A stretch of DNA of 64,000 nucleotides from Calliphora vicina. Its lineage: Eukaryota > Arthropoda > Insecta > Diptera > Calliphoridae. The stretch is taken from contig NC_088784.1 of NCBI RefSeq assembly GCF_958450345.1, forward strand, positions 47,794,870 to 47,858,869, written 5' to 3'. The notes beneath the pieces are model-generated. The model saw only the letters and a program-made list of their open reading frames with translations. It ran no database searches and had not been told where the DNA came from. Made by a program: the position numbers and the translations under genes. This document shows, piece after piece, positions 11,106 through 22,915 of this stretch (positions within the stretch are counted from its first letter, which is position 1; every line of letters starts with the position of its first letter).

Positions 11106-11900
11106 TTATAGATTTAGACGTATATCATACGGTTCGTGTCTAATATTGAGTGTCGTACGGTGTAATATATATTATATTTAAAAAAAAAAAAAACACTTTT
11201 AATATTTTATTATATACACGAATATTTCATACATTTTTACTAACAAAATAAATTGTGTGTTAGATAGCACAATACAAATTTTATGAAAAAAACCAATAGA
11301 TTTTTTTTTTTAAATTTAAATGGCATAAGACAAATTAGTCAGGGAATACGTTGCTATAAAAAACTCATTTTCGAGAAAATGTCGTATATCACTATTTGAA
11401 TATAAACCCTCGTTATGTATGTATTAATAAACTACTCAAAATTGGTACTCAATTAACCGGGAAAATTGATTATCCAGAATCCAGAAGGTTTCACTGTATA
11501 TATATGGCATTAGTGGTATAATTTAAAAATTTTAATTTTACACTCTGGACTATTTTGAAGATTCCCTGAAAATTTCATCAGAAACGGTCCATCTTTATTT
11601 TTACTCCGAGTTAATTCGTTTTTTTTAATGTATCTATCGGAAAATAAATATAAATATCACCTGCTTATTATTTACGCGAAAGGACGCTTTTATTTTAATA
11701 ATATTATTAAATAAAAAAATCAAAACAACAACTAAGACAAATAAGTAAAGAAAATTCTTTATATTTTTTTGAACCTTTTTTGTGCATTGACTATTAAATA
11801 AAGATCAAGAGTGTTAACGAAAGTAATTACAAATACTCTTTAATGAGTCTCTTTAACGAAAACGGTGGGCGAAGGTTAAGTTAATTGTCAACAACTAACG
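11106..11900. other. No gene seen; possible pogo-like terminus
   Basis: AT-rich sequence without supported coding. At 11462-11504 the words AATTGATTATCCAG and GGTTTCACTG followed by TA resemble the right end of a pogo/Tigger element, but no matching left end was found. Confidence 0.35.
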
Positions 11901-11912
11901 AAAGCGGCACCC

Positions 11913-12860
11913 TTGGCTAAATTATATAAGGATAGAGAACCTGCTAGACTAAACAATGAAAATCGTTTTTCTATTCTGGAATGTGAAACAGATGAACCAG
12001 TAAATAAAATTACCTCTACAAAACCACCCCCTATTTACTTGAGAGAAAATAATTCAAATTCACTGGTTCAGAGACCTGATCTCATTAATAGGAGTGAACT
12101 CTTTTTACGTTATCCCAATCAAGAAAGGCACGATTCATGAAACTAAAATACAGGTCAATAGTGAATACGATTATAGAAAGGTTGTAACATATTTTGAAAC
12201 TCAAAAGAAAAGTTTTTACACTTATCAGCTGAAAGGAAGCAAGGATCAACAAGTTGTAATAAAGGGTATTGACTGTAACGTTGAACAACTCGAAATAAAG
12301 CAAAGCTTAGAAGATAAAGGCTTTAAGACAAAAAATGTGATAAATATTAGAAATCGCGAAAAAAAACCCAACCACTCTTCCGTGTTGAACTTGAACTCGG
12401 CGACATAAACCTGAAAAAAATGAAACACATCCGATATATAACCTGAAGAACTTATTGCATCGTAAAATTACGGTAGAAGAACCACACAAACGATTTGGCC
12501 CCGTCCAATGTATGAATTGCCAAGAATATGGACACACCAAGGCATATTGCAAATTGCCACCAGTATGTGTTATTTGCGGGGAGTTGCATAACACATCCCA
12601 ATGTAACAAATCCAAAGATGATCCTAAAATAAAGAATGCAGCAATTGCGGAAGTAACCACACAGCAAACTACAGGGGTTGTCCTGTCTACTCAATTGTTA
12701 AAAAACACAAAGTCAGAAACCAACGATTTTCCCCGCTCAGCCATTAAATAACATCAACTTGAACTACCCCCCGTTGCAACAGACATATGACAACAAAGTA
12801 ACATATGCAAATGTACTTCGAAACAACCTAACTCAGACGCAAGTCTGTCATTCCAAAACG
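11913..12860 (+). pseudogene. Jockey-clade LINE ORF1 (gag-like), frameshifted
   Basis: Three overlapping frames form one decayed nucleic-acid-binding protein. 11913-12140 gives the N-terminal part (NRFSILECETDEP, PPPIYLRE). 12094-12408 gives the RNA-binding fold region (VVIKGIDCNVEQLEIKQSL, NVINIRNREKKPN). 12455-12751 gives zinc knuckles (CMNCQEYGHTKAYC, then CVICGELHNTSQC). The tail PPLQQTYDNKVTYANVLRNN near 12760-12830 is typical of jockey gag ends. The PRE_C2HC-plus-CCHC order is known for jockey-like ORF1. At least two frameshifts break it. A Ty3 LTR follows at 12887. Confidence 0.8.
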
Positions 12861-12886
12861 AAAATATGAACCCAGAGGTAAGAGAG

Positions 12887-13057
12887 TGTTGTGTATTATA
12901 TTTAAAACTAAAGTTTTTATTGATTTCAATAAGGAAAAAGGTGACATACATTTTATATAAAAGAAAAACGTGCTAATAAAAAAATTCAAGTGCAGCGTTG
13001 TACAAAATGTTAATTGTCATTTATAAAATACGACTATTTCAGGGGTGATATATAACA
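12887..13057 (-). repeat. Probable 3' LTR of the Ty3 element on the minus strand
   Basis: On the minus strand the segment begins TGTTATATATCACCCC and ends ACACAACA, giving TG...CA ends. It lies directly after a purine-rich tract (GATGCGGAGGAAG) that follows the pol stop codon. About 171 bp is short but normal for Mag-like elements. No 5' LTR was found, so the borders are inferred. Confidence 0.6.
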
Positions 13058-13077
13058 ATTCTTCCTCCGCATCATGA

Positions 13078-14085
13078 TTATGGTGTGTAACGGATTAAGG
13101 GCTTCTTTGTTCTCTGAGACCGCCTTGGGTCCGGTTGTTGTATGGGCTCTGCAGTGGGTCGAATCATTTGTGATTGTGGTGATTCGTCGGTGGTACTTGA
13201 GTCTGCATTACATGGCGACTTCTGTGTTGCTGCTGATGTATTCAAGCCAGTTGATTCCGCACGTGGTGTACCGTAGTTATATTCATCTTCAGATTGTTCT
13301 TGATTCTCAGGGCTGTATTTCCGTAAGGTAGTCCTCCTGACTTCTGGAATCTAAGGTGTAATCGCTAACGTCATTGTTTTCTACATTCGGCGACTCTATT
13401 GGCATACCTCCTCGCTGAGCCGGTTCGCGCTTGTTACCATCCTGCGAAGCTACAGTGCTCCGAATTTAATCAACATGTCTTTTAAATTGTTTCCGATTGT
13501 ACTCGATCGCATAGTGAAGATCGCCTAATCTGCACGATATAACTCCAGATAGCCACTTGGTCATCCTGGGATTTGCCGAAAGAAAATTCACCGTTTGGCC
13601 TAATTTGAATGTTCGATAATTCGGATTGTGATGAAGAAATTATTTTCCAGTTACCTTGGCTGACGTTTCTTCTGGACGAACTAAATCAAGTCGTGTTCTA
13701 AGGGAACGACCCATAAAAAGAATGGCTGGCGACTCACCAGTAGTCGAATGTGGTGCATTCCGGTATTGTCGTAAAAAAGCATTTAGATTCTTTTGAGCTG
13801 TGGACTTTGTTGATCCCATCGCCTTTAACGCTCTTTTGACAGTCTGTGCACTCCTGTCCGTTTGTTGCCGGATAATAGGGGGCGGTTTGCTTATGGTATT
13901 TGACACCGCTCATTTTCAAAAATTCACGAAACTCCGCCGATGAAAAATTTGTCGCATTATCAGATACGACAGTAACTGGCACACCATAAGCTGCAAACAT
14001 TTCATCTAAAATGGCTGTTGTTGCTGCAGTTGTAGTGGATGATGTAATTTTGACTTCAATCCACTTGCTATATGCGTAGGTGCAT
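13078..14085 (-). pseudogene. Ty3/Mag-like pol: integrase and C-terminal tail, degenerate
   Basis: Minus-strand frames give the integrase core: SKWIEVK, then YGVPVTVVSDNATNFSS (second catalytic Asp), then a YYPATNGQ block followed by a frameshift where the catalytic Glu would lie, then FLRQYRNAPHSTTGESPA. Beyond it come FRTFKLGQTVNFL-type and KWLSGVI blocks (a GPY/F-like module) and a tail ending RSQRTKKPLIRYTP and a stop at 13078-13080. The zinc-binding N-terminus of integrase is absent because an internal deletion joins it to RNase H near 14085. Non-functional. Confidence 0.8.
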
Positions 14086-14590
14086 GTGATAACACTGCAC
14101 CTAAGCCACACTTACTAGCATCCGTTGCCAAAATTACTGGTAATTCAGGATTGTATGTAATCAAAACTTGCGGAGAAACAAGAGCTGATTTAATGTCTTC
14201 ATATGCCTCTTCCCCATCTTTGGTCCACTTAAATTCTTTTTCTAATAACATGTTTCTCAGTGGACTTGATCTCGTGGCCAAATCTGGTATGAAAGCATTA
14301 TAATATGTAGCTTTTCCTAGTATAAGTTGTATTTCTTCTGGTGTTGACGGCTTGGGAGCATTCTTTACAGCTTCAATATGTTTATCAGATTTGTGAATAC
14401 CATGTTTATCTACCCGATGCCCTAGGAATTCTACAGACGGTGTGGCAAAAACGCACTTTGACCGATTCATCGGACACCTTGACTCATAAGTTTATTCAAA
14501 ACTATTTCAAGTGAGGAAATCATGCCTTCAAATGTTTCTGCATAGATGAGGATATCATCAAAGAAGCTCATTAAGTTCATCTCCGGTGGC
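14086..14590 (-). pseudogene. Ty3/Mag-like pol: C-terminal half of reverse transcriptase and start of RNase H
   Basis: FFDDILIYAET carries the catalytic YxDD-type box altered to FFDD. It is followed by CVFATPSVEFLGHRVDKHGI (thumb side) and ILATDASKCGLGAVLSHA, the first strands of RNase H. The N-terminal half of RT is missing: protease sequence is joined almost directly to FFDD near 14580. A frameshift separates the frames at about 14467. Two internal deletions in one copy are typical of a non-autonomous derivative. Confidence 0.8.
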
Positions 14591-15620
14591 GTTGTTGAAA
14601 TATTATTTATCTGATTATTTGTAGAAAAAAGGTTTGCGAAATCAATTTCGTTAACAAATTTTTTAATCCATTCGCGCCCCATTAGCGTGTCTAAGTCTCC
14701 ATCCACCACGTATAAATTAAGCCTAGCAGCAGGTTTTCCCACTTTAGCATTTACAATAGCACAGTCCCGAATAACTAGAAAATTTCTTGTTTGTTGGGTT
14801 CAGTTTAATGTACCTTTTAAACGTCATTAAAGATTTCATACTAATTACAGAGCACGGAGCACCAGTGTCTAATTCCATGCTTAGCAAATGACCATCAACA
14901 TTAACGTATACCATCTTTTTAGAATTACATTTCAATGTATTTATTGAAATTACTTGATTCAGCATCTGCACTTGATCAGCAGGTGCTTCTTCTTCTACTG
15001 ATATTTGTGATGTTTTGCTTTTACACACTTTACAAATGTGGCCAATTTTTCCACATACGAAACATTTAGCCTGTTTAAACTTACATTGATTACGCATATG
15101 CTGACCTCCACATCCAAAGCAAGAAGAAGAAGAGCTGTAGGTACTACGTTCCTTTTGCAATTTGTTTTTGTTATGTTTTGTTTGAATTGGTGAATACCCT
15201 AGTCTGTGTAGTTCTTGGTTTGTCGGTAATGGTTCCTCCTCTTTCATTGCCCCCGTTGTATGACGTGTTAACTCCATCGTATGTGCAATGTCATATGCAG
15301 TGGAAAATTTGTCTGGTTTTTTAGAAATTATTTCATCACATATGATTCGTGACTGTAACCCATAAAGCAGTTGTTCAATTAACATACGATCTAAAAAATC
15401 TCCGTACTCGCAAAAAGCTGATGCTTGTTTAAGACGTAAAACGAAATTCGGAATGCTTTCATCGTTCTCCTGTTGAATTTTACGAAATACTCTCTGAATA
15501 TTTGTTCTTTTTTACATCAAAATGGTCTACGAACGTTTTCTTTATTTCATCGTATGACAATGTTTCAGGACTATTTGGTGAAACAAGAACTTTTAATGAA
15601 TTATTCAATTCAGACCCCAT
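14591..15620 (-). pseudogene. Ty3/Mag-like gag with zinc knuckles and protease
   Basis: The main open stretch, 15385 down to 14744, contains gag (LIEQLLYGLQSRIICDEI), two knuckles (CFGCGGQHMRNQC, CFVCGKIGHICKVC) and the aspartic protease site LSMELDTGAPCSVI. After a frame change near 14743 the protease continues (DTLMGREWIKKF). Remnants of upstream gag extend to about 15620, where sequence homology stops before a foldback MITE. Knuckles bind the RNA genome, and the protease would process the polyprotein. Confidence 0.8.
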
Positions 15621-15680
15621 GTGCACACGTGCGTATGTATGTATGTAGAAAAAAAATTCATAATTGGAATGAATTTTGTA

Positions 15681-16606
15681 ATAAATATTATTAATCGAAC
15701 TTGACTTTTTTTTCCCAAACTTATTTCATTCAAAATAAGAACATGTTCATAAATATTATAAAATTTTACATGACGGAAATGTTTGCTTTTTTACTTAATT
15801 TTTTTAATAAATTGCATTATAATTGTATTATATAATGAATTAGTGCAAGAATATTTGCATGATAGCCATATATTGGCCAATATTTTAAGATAAAAAAGAA
15901 GAATATCTGAAACTTCAAAATTATCATTAAACATAATAAAACATTCATAAATATAAAAGCATTTCATCCTCTTAAATCAATTTAATCATTTTCGCGCTTT
16001 TTATATCATTTTGTAGCTGAAAATCATAAAAAAACTAAAAATTGTCCATGAAAAATTTCAAACATTTTTGAACAACATAAAAATAAAAATGAAATTGAAA
16101 TTATATTTTTCAAGCCTTCTAGATTTTATTTCAAAACATAAAATATTAAAAAAATCATACTATTTAAGAAATTATTTATAAATGTTATGAATTGAAATCA
16201 ATGAATTCGAATCATAATATTTATGTTGAAACTTTTTTCTGTGTATGGAATATTAACTGAAATTTTATACAGATTGAATTTAAAATCAAAGAAAATTATT
16301 TATACATACATAAATAGTATGAATTTATTGTAATTAAAAAATAATTCTTAAACAGTATGATCTGTTTAATTTTTTTTACTGCAGAAGAAGAATATGTCTA
16401 ATAGCATTTTCCACTTTTCTGATTGTGGTGGTATCATACAAAAATTTTTATTATAAATTTTTAGATAATGCGATTGAATTGGAATTAATTAAAAATTTAT
16501 GTAAAAAAGGTAAACATTTCCATAAAATTTAACAATATTTGTGAACATATTCTTATTCTGAATGAAATAAGTTTGGAAAAAGTCGTGTTCGATTAATAAT
16601 ATGTAT
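15681..16606. mobile_element. Foldback MITE with ~150-bp inverted arms
   Basis: ATTATTAATCGAAC...AAACTTATTTCATTC at 15685-15733 is complemented by GAATGAAATAAGTTTGG and GTTCGATTAATAAT near 16558-16600. Similarity continues inwards through GGAAATGTTTGC/GGTAAACATTTCC to about 15830 and 16450. The centre is AT-rich with no coding potential. No clear TSD. Confidence 0.65.
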
Positions 16607-16622
16607 TAAAAAACCAATAAGC

Positions 16623-16733
16623 ATTTTTACTGGAATTCAAGTTGATAGCAAGTGTAATTCAAGCCTTGAGTTGTAGTCAAGCAATTGAATTACAGTTGTA
16701 TTACACTTTATTTCAATATTCTCCAGTAAAAAG
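16623..16733. mobile_element. Small MITE with TTTTTACTGGA ends
   Basis: TTTTTACTGGA at 16624-16634 faces TCCAGTAAAAA at 16722-16732. Internal words (CAAGTTGATAG, TTGAATTACAG) are partly palindromic. About 110 bp, no TSD identified. Confidence 0.4.
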
Positions 16734-17600
16734 GAAACATAAATTCATGCCATATGTTTTTTGTTTGAAAAATATTTAATATTTCAAATATTTTTCAAGT
16801 ATAAAACATGATTACATTTCCATTCAATTTCAATTATGAATTGTGATAGTAATATAATTTAATAAATAAACATTTAATAATTATATTATTAAATTGTTCA
16901 AGCTTGTGTTTTTTTCGCGATTTGTTTTCATGATTTAGCGATTTTTAATTTAAGATATAGCAACACTACTTTTGCGATAACACATGATGCAACAGCTGTT
17001 ATTTGACGCTGTTTGATCTTGTAAATGAATTGCAAGATCAAATAAAAAAATACCCAAAATGCAGGAAAATATTTGCTGTTTAGTGGTCACACATTGGTCA
17101 CATTACAAGAATGTTTTCATATTGGCAAATAAATTTGTTTGACCAAATTCAGCTGTTTTCTTGTTTGCAGTGCAAAAATATTTTCTGTTCAAACTAGAAA
17201 CATAAAATATTTGACGCTTAAATAAAAGTACAGAAATTTCATAATTCTTTCAAATGTAAAGCAAAATCTGGTAATATTTTACTTTCTAGAAATGTCTTTT
17301 TTATTGATGAAAGAAATTAAAGTTGTTTTGCAGCTTTATTTAATAATTATTTAGAAGAAATATTACCATAAATGTGACCACAAGTCAAATATATTTTCCC
17401 CTTTGTGTGTTTGATAGTATTTCGGTGTAGTTTGATTAAACAAATATGGCAAATAAATGTGTACAGTGTGAACACAAAATCAACCCATGAATTATTTGAT
17501 GTAGTTTTGATCAAACACATGAAACATCTTGTGTCAAATAATTTGCGTAGTCTGACCCTACCTTTAGTGATTTCATCGATATACTGACCCCTAGATTTTC
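16734..17600. other. No gene seen
   Basis: AT-rich. Repeated TTTGATC/GATCAAA and AAATATTTTC words occur in both orientations between 16960 and 17560 and may be the worn ends of another TIR element, but I could not define borders. Confidence 0.35.
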
Positions 17601-18053
17601 AATTACAGAAAAACAATATAATACATTTTTTAAATCACTAGAAGATTTCGCAGAGAGTGGCAATTGCACAGATCCCCCCAACTAAAATCGCAGCTTAAAT
17701 ATTGTATAAAAAGACTTAAAAAGCTCTTGGAATTTCGAAAAATGGAATCATTGAATAAATATTTAGAAAGCATGGACGCAACCCCGCAACCGGATTTCTC
17801 ATTATGGCGAGCAACAAAAAGTCTTAAAAGACCCGTTATATGTAAGCCACCCTTGCGAAATTCAAGTGGTGGTTGGGCAAGAAATGATACTGAAAAAGGG
17901 AATCTGTTTGTTAATCATTTAAAAAAAGTATTTACACCGAACACATCAAACGAAGCAATTGAGTTGCCACCTGTTGCACCCCATTTTGGAGCAGCTGTAC
18001 CCCTACGTTTTGAGATTCGAGAGATCGAAAATGCTATTGTTTATTTAAATTAG
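17600..18053 (+). pseudogene. Jockey-like LINE pol fragment (endonuclease-RT linker)
   Basis: A frame open from 17664 (first codons TTG or ATG optional) to 18053 gives 129 residues. They include LKYCIKRLKKLLEFRKMESL, DFSLWRATKSLKRP, NSSGGWARND and KVFTPNTSN. This series lies between the endonuclease and RT domains in jockey-clade pol. Neither catalytic domain is present, so it is a scrap truncated on both sides. It is separate from the gag relic at 11.9-12.9 kb, though the clade is the same. Confidence 0.7.
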
Positions 18054-18399
18054 AGTTGGGTTTATTAGCTCAGCTCACTGAAATGAACTAGGTCGCTCTT
18101 TTAGCTCATTAGCTCAGTATGTTGTATAATGACCATTTAATTTTGAGAATTGCTTGTAGTGAATAAAATCAATTATTTCTGTTGTTAGTTGTAAAAACAT
18201 ACTGGCCCATAATCATAGTCAAACACTAAAGTCGGTTCTTTTTAAAAACAACTTTAATATAAAAACCAGCTTTTAATTATTTTGCAACTATAGTCAAAAT
18301 TAAAGTATGTTTTAAATTGAACCGACTTTAACTGGGTGCCACCTCAAATATAGAAAATGTTTTCATACAATATACAACAAAATATAGACAAGTGGCACC

Positions 18400-20287
18400 T
18401 AGACTTGCCAACCGTCCCGTTTTCGACGGGACAGACCAGTTTTAGAGTCGACTGTCCCGTGTACCGGCGATACTCTGAACGGGACGCCATTTGTCCCGTT
18501 TAAAAAAAAAAAACTTTATCATTAATTACACCAAAAATATAAAAAAATCAAAAATTGGAAATACCGATAAACAAGGATGCTTTATTTTCTCAAATATATA
18601 GTATTTTCTAAAAACTGAATATCACTATTTAACAATATACATAGGTACTTAGTGCATTAACTTCTATGAGTTTCAATAAACTCATTAGTAAACATTATTT
18701 AACTTTCATGAAAAATAAATGGCACGATACTCGCTCTAGGATGCTTGTACCTTTAGTTAAAGGAGAGTTGTTGGTCCATTGAAATGGACTGAGTTTGTCG
18801 AATTTATTACTTCAAATAATAATAAAAAGCTGATAAAAGCGATTTGATTTGATTCATACAAAGTTTAAATACATTGCAATTACTCCAGATATTCGAAATT
18901 AACTATATACTTTATATGGGAGGTGTCACTCCCACTAATCCAATCCCGACCATTTTACAGCCAAACTATGTAAAATGATAAGTGAGCTATCGGACAAGTT
19001 TGAGGAATCTCGCAATTATAGTTCTGAAAATATTTATTTTCCTTTGTGTGGTAGGTGACTTAAACCTTGTTCCGATTCTTCCCAATTTGGTTAAACTTCA
19101 TGTCGTGATATGAAATTGATTCATATAAAGTTTGAAGAATTTCACAATTATAGTACTCCAGATATTTGAAAATAACTATTTACTTTAAAAAATTCAGTCT
19201 CGCCCATTTTCAGCCAATCTCCGTATAGTGACAAGAATTTGATTCATACAAAGTATAAATACTTTACAATTATAGTACTCCAGATATTCGAAATTAACTA
19301 TTTACTTTGTATGAGAGATGTCACGCCCACTAACACAATAACATTTTCACCCAAAAAATGTAGAATAGTAAGGGTGATATTAGGGCAAAATTTTAAGACT
19401 TCCACAATTATAGTTCTCCAGATATTCGAAAATAACTGTTTACTCCTGTATAAAGTTCGAAGACTTTCACAGTAATAGTTCTCCAGAGTTTACATAATTA
19501 AAATTAATGTGTTATTGTTGATTTTAATAAATAAAATAGGATAATAACACTGCTTCAAAATAACACTTTTTGTCAGAACTTGAAAAGCGTCCTAATGTAG
19601 GTTGTATGGACATGCTAAAACCGTTTTCAAAGATTTTGAACACCCTCAAAACTTTGAGTTATTTTGAAACAAGTGTTTTAGGGTAGGTAGTACTTCAATA
19701 CCTCTAATTCAGACATTTTAAAACCGATTTCAAAATTTTAAAAAATAATCTAAGAAATTGTTTAAGTTATTAAAAAAGTTAATTTTTTTTTTTATTTTTT
19801 TCGAAAAGTTAAATAACGTTTACAGTTTTCATCCGATTTGAAAAATTAAAACCATGTTTTATTAAGAACTTTTCTTTATACATTGATATAAATTTTTATA
19901 AGCTTTCATATCAAAATAAGCAATGAAAAGCGAATCAAATCAAAAAATATCGTAACAAAAACAATACCTACTTATAATTTACAAATGTATCAATAAATGC
20001 ATGTCATTTTGAATCGTAATAAGTTTTCCTTCCTAACACGTTAAAAAAATAAAAATTGAACAAAAACTGACTGAGTTACAGACCGATAAGTTGAAAAACA
20101 TCACTGTAAACGGTTTTTTCAGAATAACTTCTGAATTTGAATTTGTTTCTGAAATTTTTTGACACAATTTGTAATGTACTCAGCAAGTCCTATAACCCAC
20201 GATAGGTCATTTTCCATGTTTTTTTCCATCGTTCTCTGATCATTTAGTGGTGTCCCGTTTTGGAAATTTCAAAAGGTGGCAAGTCTA
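18400..20287. mobile_element. Non-autonomous hAT, 8-bp TSD GTGGCACC
   Basis: Ends TAGACTTGCCAACC and GGTGGCAAGTCTA, flanked by exact GTGGCACC at 18392-18399 and 20288-20295. CGGGACA/TCCCGTTTT words near both ends are inverted. The interior has repeats around 18830-19490 (CTCCAGATATTCGAAA recurs four to five times), and a ~650-bp block at 19550-20207 that is shared with the hAT at 28274-30950. No transposase. Confidence 0.85.
19550..20207 (+). repeat. Interspersed repeat shared with 28618-29493, copy 1
   Basis: It begins CAAAATAACACTTTTTGTCAG and runs through TTTTCATCCGATTTGAAA, TTTATAAGCTTTCATATCAA and TGTAATGTACTCAGCAAG in the same order as copy 2. The two host hATs have different TIRs, so this is either a separate element inserted in both or a shared ancestral internal region. 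No inverted ends were recognised. Confidence 0.65.
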
Positions 20288-20713
20288 GTGGCACCGCTGC
20301 ACAGCTGACATAGAAATTAAAAAAAAAAAACAAAAAAGGTAAACAATAAAAGTAAACGCGGAATCTACGGAAAAAAGCAGTTTGTGGTAGAAAAATGGAA
20401 TAAATAAGATTAATATCATATTTAAGATATTTTGGTACTAATTTTATTGACAACTGTTCAATAATTGCAAAATTTCTGCCAATATCTTGTAACATAAAAA
20501 TTTTTTACTTTTTGTCGAACCTTTTTACTTGGTGAAGAACAGCTGATGCTGTTGTTAAATGAGTTAAAAACAGCTTCAGCTAGTTTTATATTTACAATCG
20601 ACTTTAACGTCAAAAGTATATTTTATCTTGTCTATGGTAGACCACTCTTAAGTAAAGACGACTTTATTTCTCTTAAAATATACTTTATTTCTGACTATGA
20701 TTATGGGCCACTG

Positions 20714-21615
20714 TCTTTTGACAATTAGAGATTTATGCGTGAAATAATTGATTAAATTTTTAAAAAATCAAATTGTATTTTATTTAAACTAATATTTTTG
20801 CGGAAAAAAGAGTTAATTTTTTCTAATTTCCGATGCTAAAAAATGTTTAGACAATATTTGTTAAGTAGAACATTCACTAACTATAGATATTCTTTTACCA
20901 CAAAATAATAAAATTACCAAAAAACTCAAGATATTAACTGGAATTTGAAAAAGGAAAAATATTTTGATGATCTGATAATTGTGATCCAAAATAAAAATGT
21001 GACAATAACTAAACCAAAATGAATATTGTTGCAATTTTTTGGGGGTTTTCCCATTTACATAATGTTACTTATCAATTGGCAAAATATATGTATATTTTTT
21101 ACCTGACTTTTACAACTTATATATATATATATATGATCAACAAAATTTCTACTAAAAATACGAAAGAAAAATAGTTTTGTGATAGAATTTGTATAAAAAT
21201 ATTATCAACATTAACTTAATTATTTTATGATATAACAATATATAAATTTAATTAAGAATATAAGTACTTTGTATTTTTTTAATTATGTTTTTGGTAGATA
21301 TAATCCCACTAATGTATTTTTGAAATAGTATTTTTTTTACTAATTACATACTTTCAATTACAATTATTATTTTAACAATTATGTATTTCCCTTTTTCATT
21401 ATTTTATGAAATATACTTACAAACTGTACGGCAATACTCTTTCTTTATTTCATTCTACATCACCATACCATAAATAAATTCACACTCATTCAATAGCACA
21501 CATATAAAAATTCATGAAAACAAAAACAATTTGAATAACTCTAATAATTCTTGAAACAGTTCATACAAACGTTGTATCATATCATACCAAAAATATATAC
21601 GCGGCAGCATACGAT
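20714..21615. other. No gene seen; AT microsatellite
   Basis: AT-rich sequence with an (AT)n tract at 21118-21134. No supported coding or repeat borders. Confidence 0.4.
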
Positions 21616-21616
21616 C

Positions 21617-22350
21617 ATATATGTACATTAGAGTGCTCCAAAAAAATAAAATTGCGAATTTTGACCGTCCCCTCCTCTAGAATTGTTCTATGTATTGTAG
21701 AAACACATTGTGTAAAATATTAGGATGATAGGATAACGTTAACTGGTGGCGCAACGACGCTGAAGTTTTGAGGTGCATTTATTTTAAATATGCAATTTTT
21801 TCAGTTTTTGTAAAAATTTTGCAATTAAATAATGACTTTTACAATTTAATTTAAAAGAATCGAAATGTGTACGTAATTGTCGTTATAATAAGATATAAAA
21901 GACAAAAATTGATGAAAAAATGTTAAAGTTATTAAAAAATCGCCAGGCCATTAACGTGTCTCAGGCCACTAGAACAAGAAATTTATGAACAAAATTAACA
22001 TATTTTGAGAAATATTAAAATAAAAGCTTATTTTTACTTAAAATATATCCATATTTACTTGTATATGAGTTTTTGTCCTCGTAGGATACCGTTAACCTAT
22101 TCGCAGGTATGACCAAAAAAAATAAATTTTTTTAACGGCAGTTTCAAAACTCCAATTTCAAATTTTTAAAAATTTTGTTAAACAAATTTCAGAATTTTTT
22201 GATCATCACATGGGGATTTATTGACAACATAATAGGGAATAAAAATGTGAAAAAAGTATGTCAATACCTTCTATAGTTTTTCCGTACCTGCGATATAAAT
22301 TTTTCGATTTTCGAGAAAAACTAATTTTTTGGCCATATTTTGGGGAATGA
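21617..22350. mobile_element. Left part of an ACATTAGAGTG-ended element
   Basis: TATGTACATTAGAGTGCTCC at 21621 matches the terminus of the element at 24866-25340, and 22140-22350 is closely similar to 24960-25165 of that copy (TTGATCATCACAT, TTTTTCCGTACCTGCGAT). The right terminus is missing before the Harbinger remnant, so this copy is larger and truncated. Confidence 0.55.
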
Positions 22351-22575
22351 CCAGAATTTCCTTACTGTAATGATTTTTAAGTAAAAGCTATCCAGAATAA
22401 TATAGTCCAGGTAATTTTATATATAGTCTGAAAGTTTTACTAAAATCGGAAAACCTTAACCCTTAAATCGTGAAGGTCAGGTCAATTTTTTCAATATTTG
22501 GAATTTCTCATGGAAAGATAGCGAAATATTATATATTTTTGGGCCAATTTTGATGAAACTTAAGAAAAATATAAA

Positions 22576-22915
22576 ATGAAGTCTAGTATTCTAGGGAAAA
22601 CAAAGTCCCTAGCAAAAACAAAAAATTCTGCCTATCTCCGGCAAACAAAGAAGACAGGTGGTGGTCCAGCTCCTGAGCCTCTAAATAGCGTCGAGGAAGA
22701 GCTAATTTGTCGATTACCTAAACATTTTGAAATCGACAAAAACATATATGATAGCAATTCAATAAATGTTGAAATACCCTTGAAAATTGATGAAATCAAA
22801 TCTAATCCACAAGTGGAAATCAATTTCAGTAACGAAATTTTGGATTGCGAAGAAATTAATTTGGAAAATATAAAGCCAAAAAAAAATACAAAAAGCGAAA
22901 AGTTCGATAACATAA
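22576..22915 (+). pseudogene. Harbinger accessory (Myb/SANT-like) protein, C-terminal part
   Basis: The frame encodes KNSAYLRQTKKTGGGPAPEP followed by LNSVEEELICRLPKHFEI and an acidic/basic tail. The TGGGPAP-LxxxEE signature is familiar from the second ORF of animal Harbinger elements, the Myb/SANT-like partner needed for transposase nuclear entry and DNA binding. The DNA-binding N-terminus is absent, and the natural end is lost where the deletion junction joins it tail-to-tail with the transposase remnant at about 22915. The open frame past the junction to 23070 is chance. Confidence 0.65.

Larger units (their letters stand above)
18201..20713. mobile_element. TIR element (Harbinger-like ends) interrupted by a hAT
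   Basis: ACTGGCCCATAATCATAGTC at 18201 faces GACTATGATTATGGGCCACT ending 20712, and matching continues into AACTTTAA/ACTTTA words. Without the hAT at 18400-20287 it would be about 620 bp. I saw no coding region. The GGCCCATAAT terminus suggests PIF/Harbinger, but no 3-bp TSD could be fixed. Confidence 0.6.

Noticed and set aside
13074..13331. Plus-strand 85-codon ORF
   Set aside because: Antisense to the C-terminal tail of the Ty3 pol, which has a recognisable ending on the minus strand.
22632..22915. Hydrophobic C-terminal extension of the Harbinger transposase frame
   Set aside because: It is the antisense of the Myb/SANT-like partner gene beyond the deletion junction; the Phe/Leu-rich run is a composition artefact.
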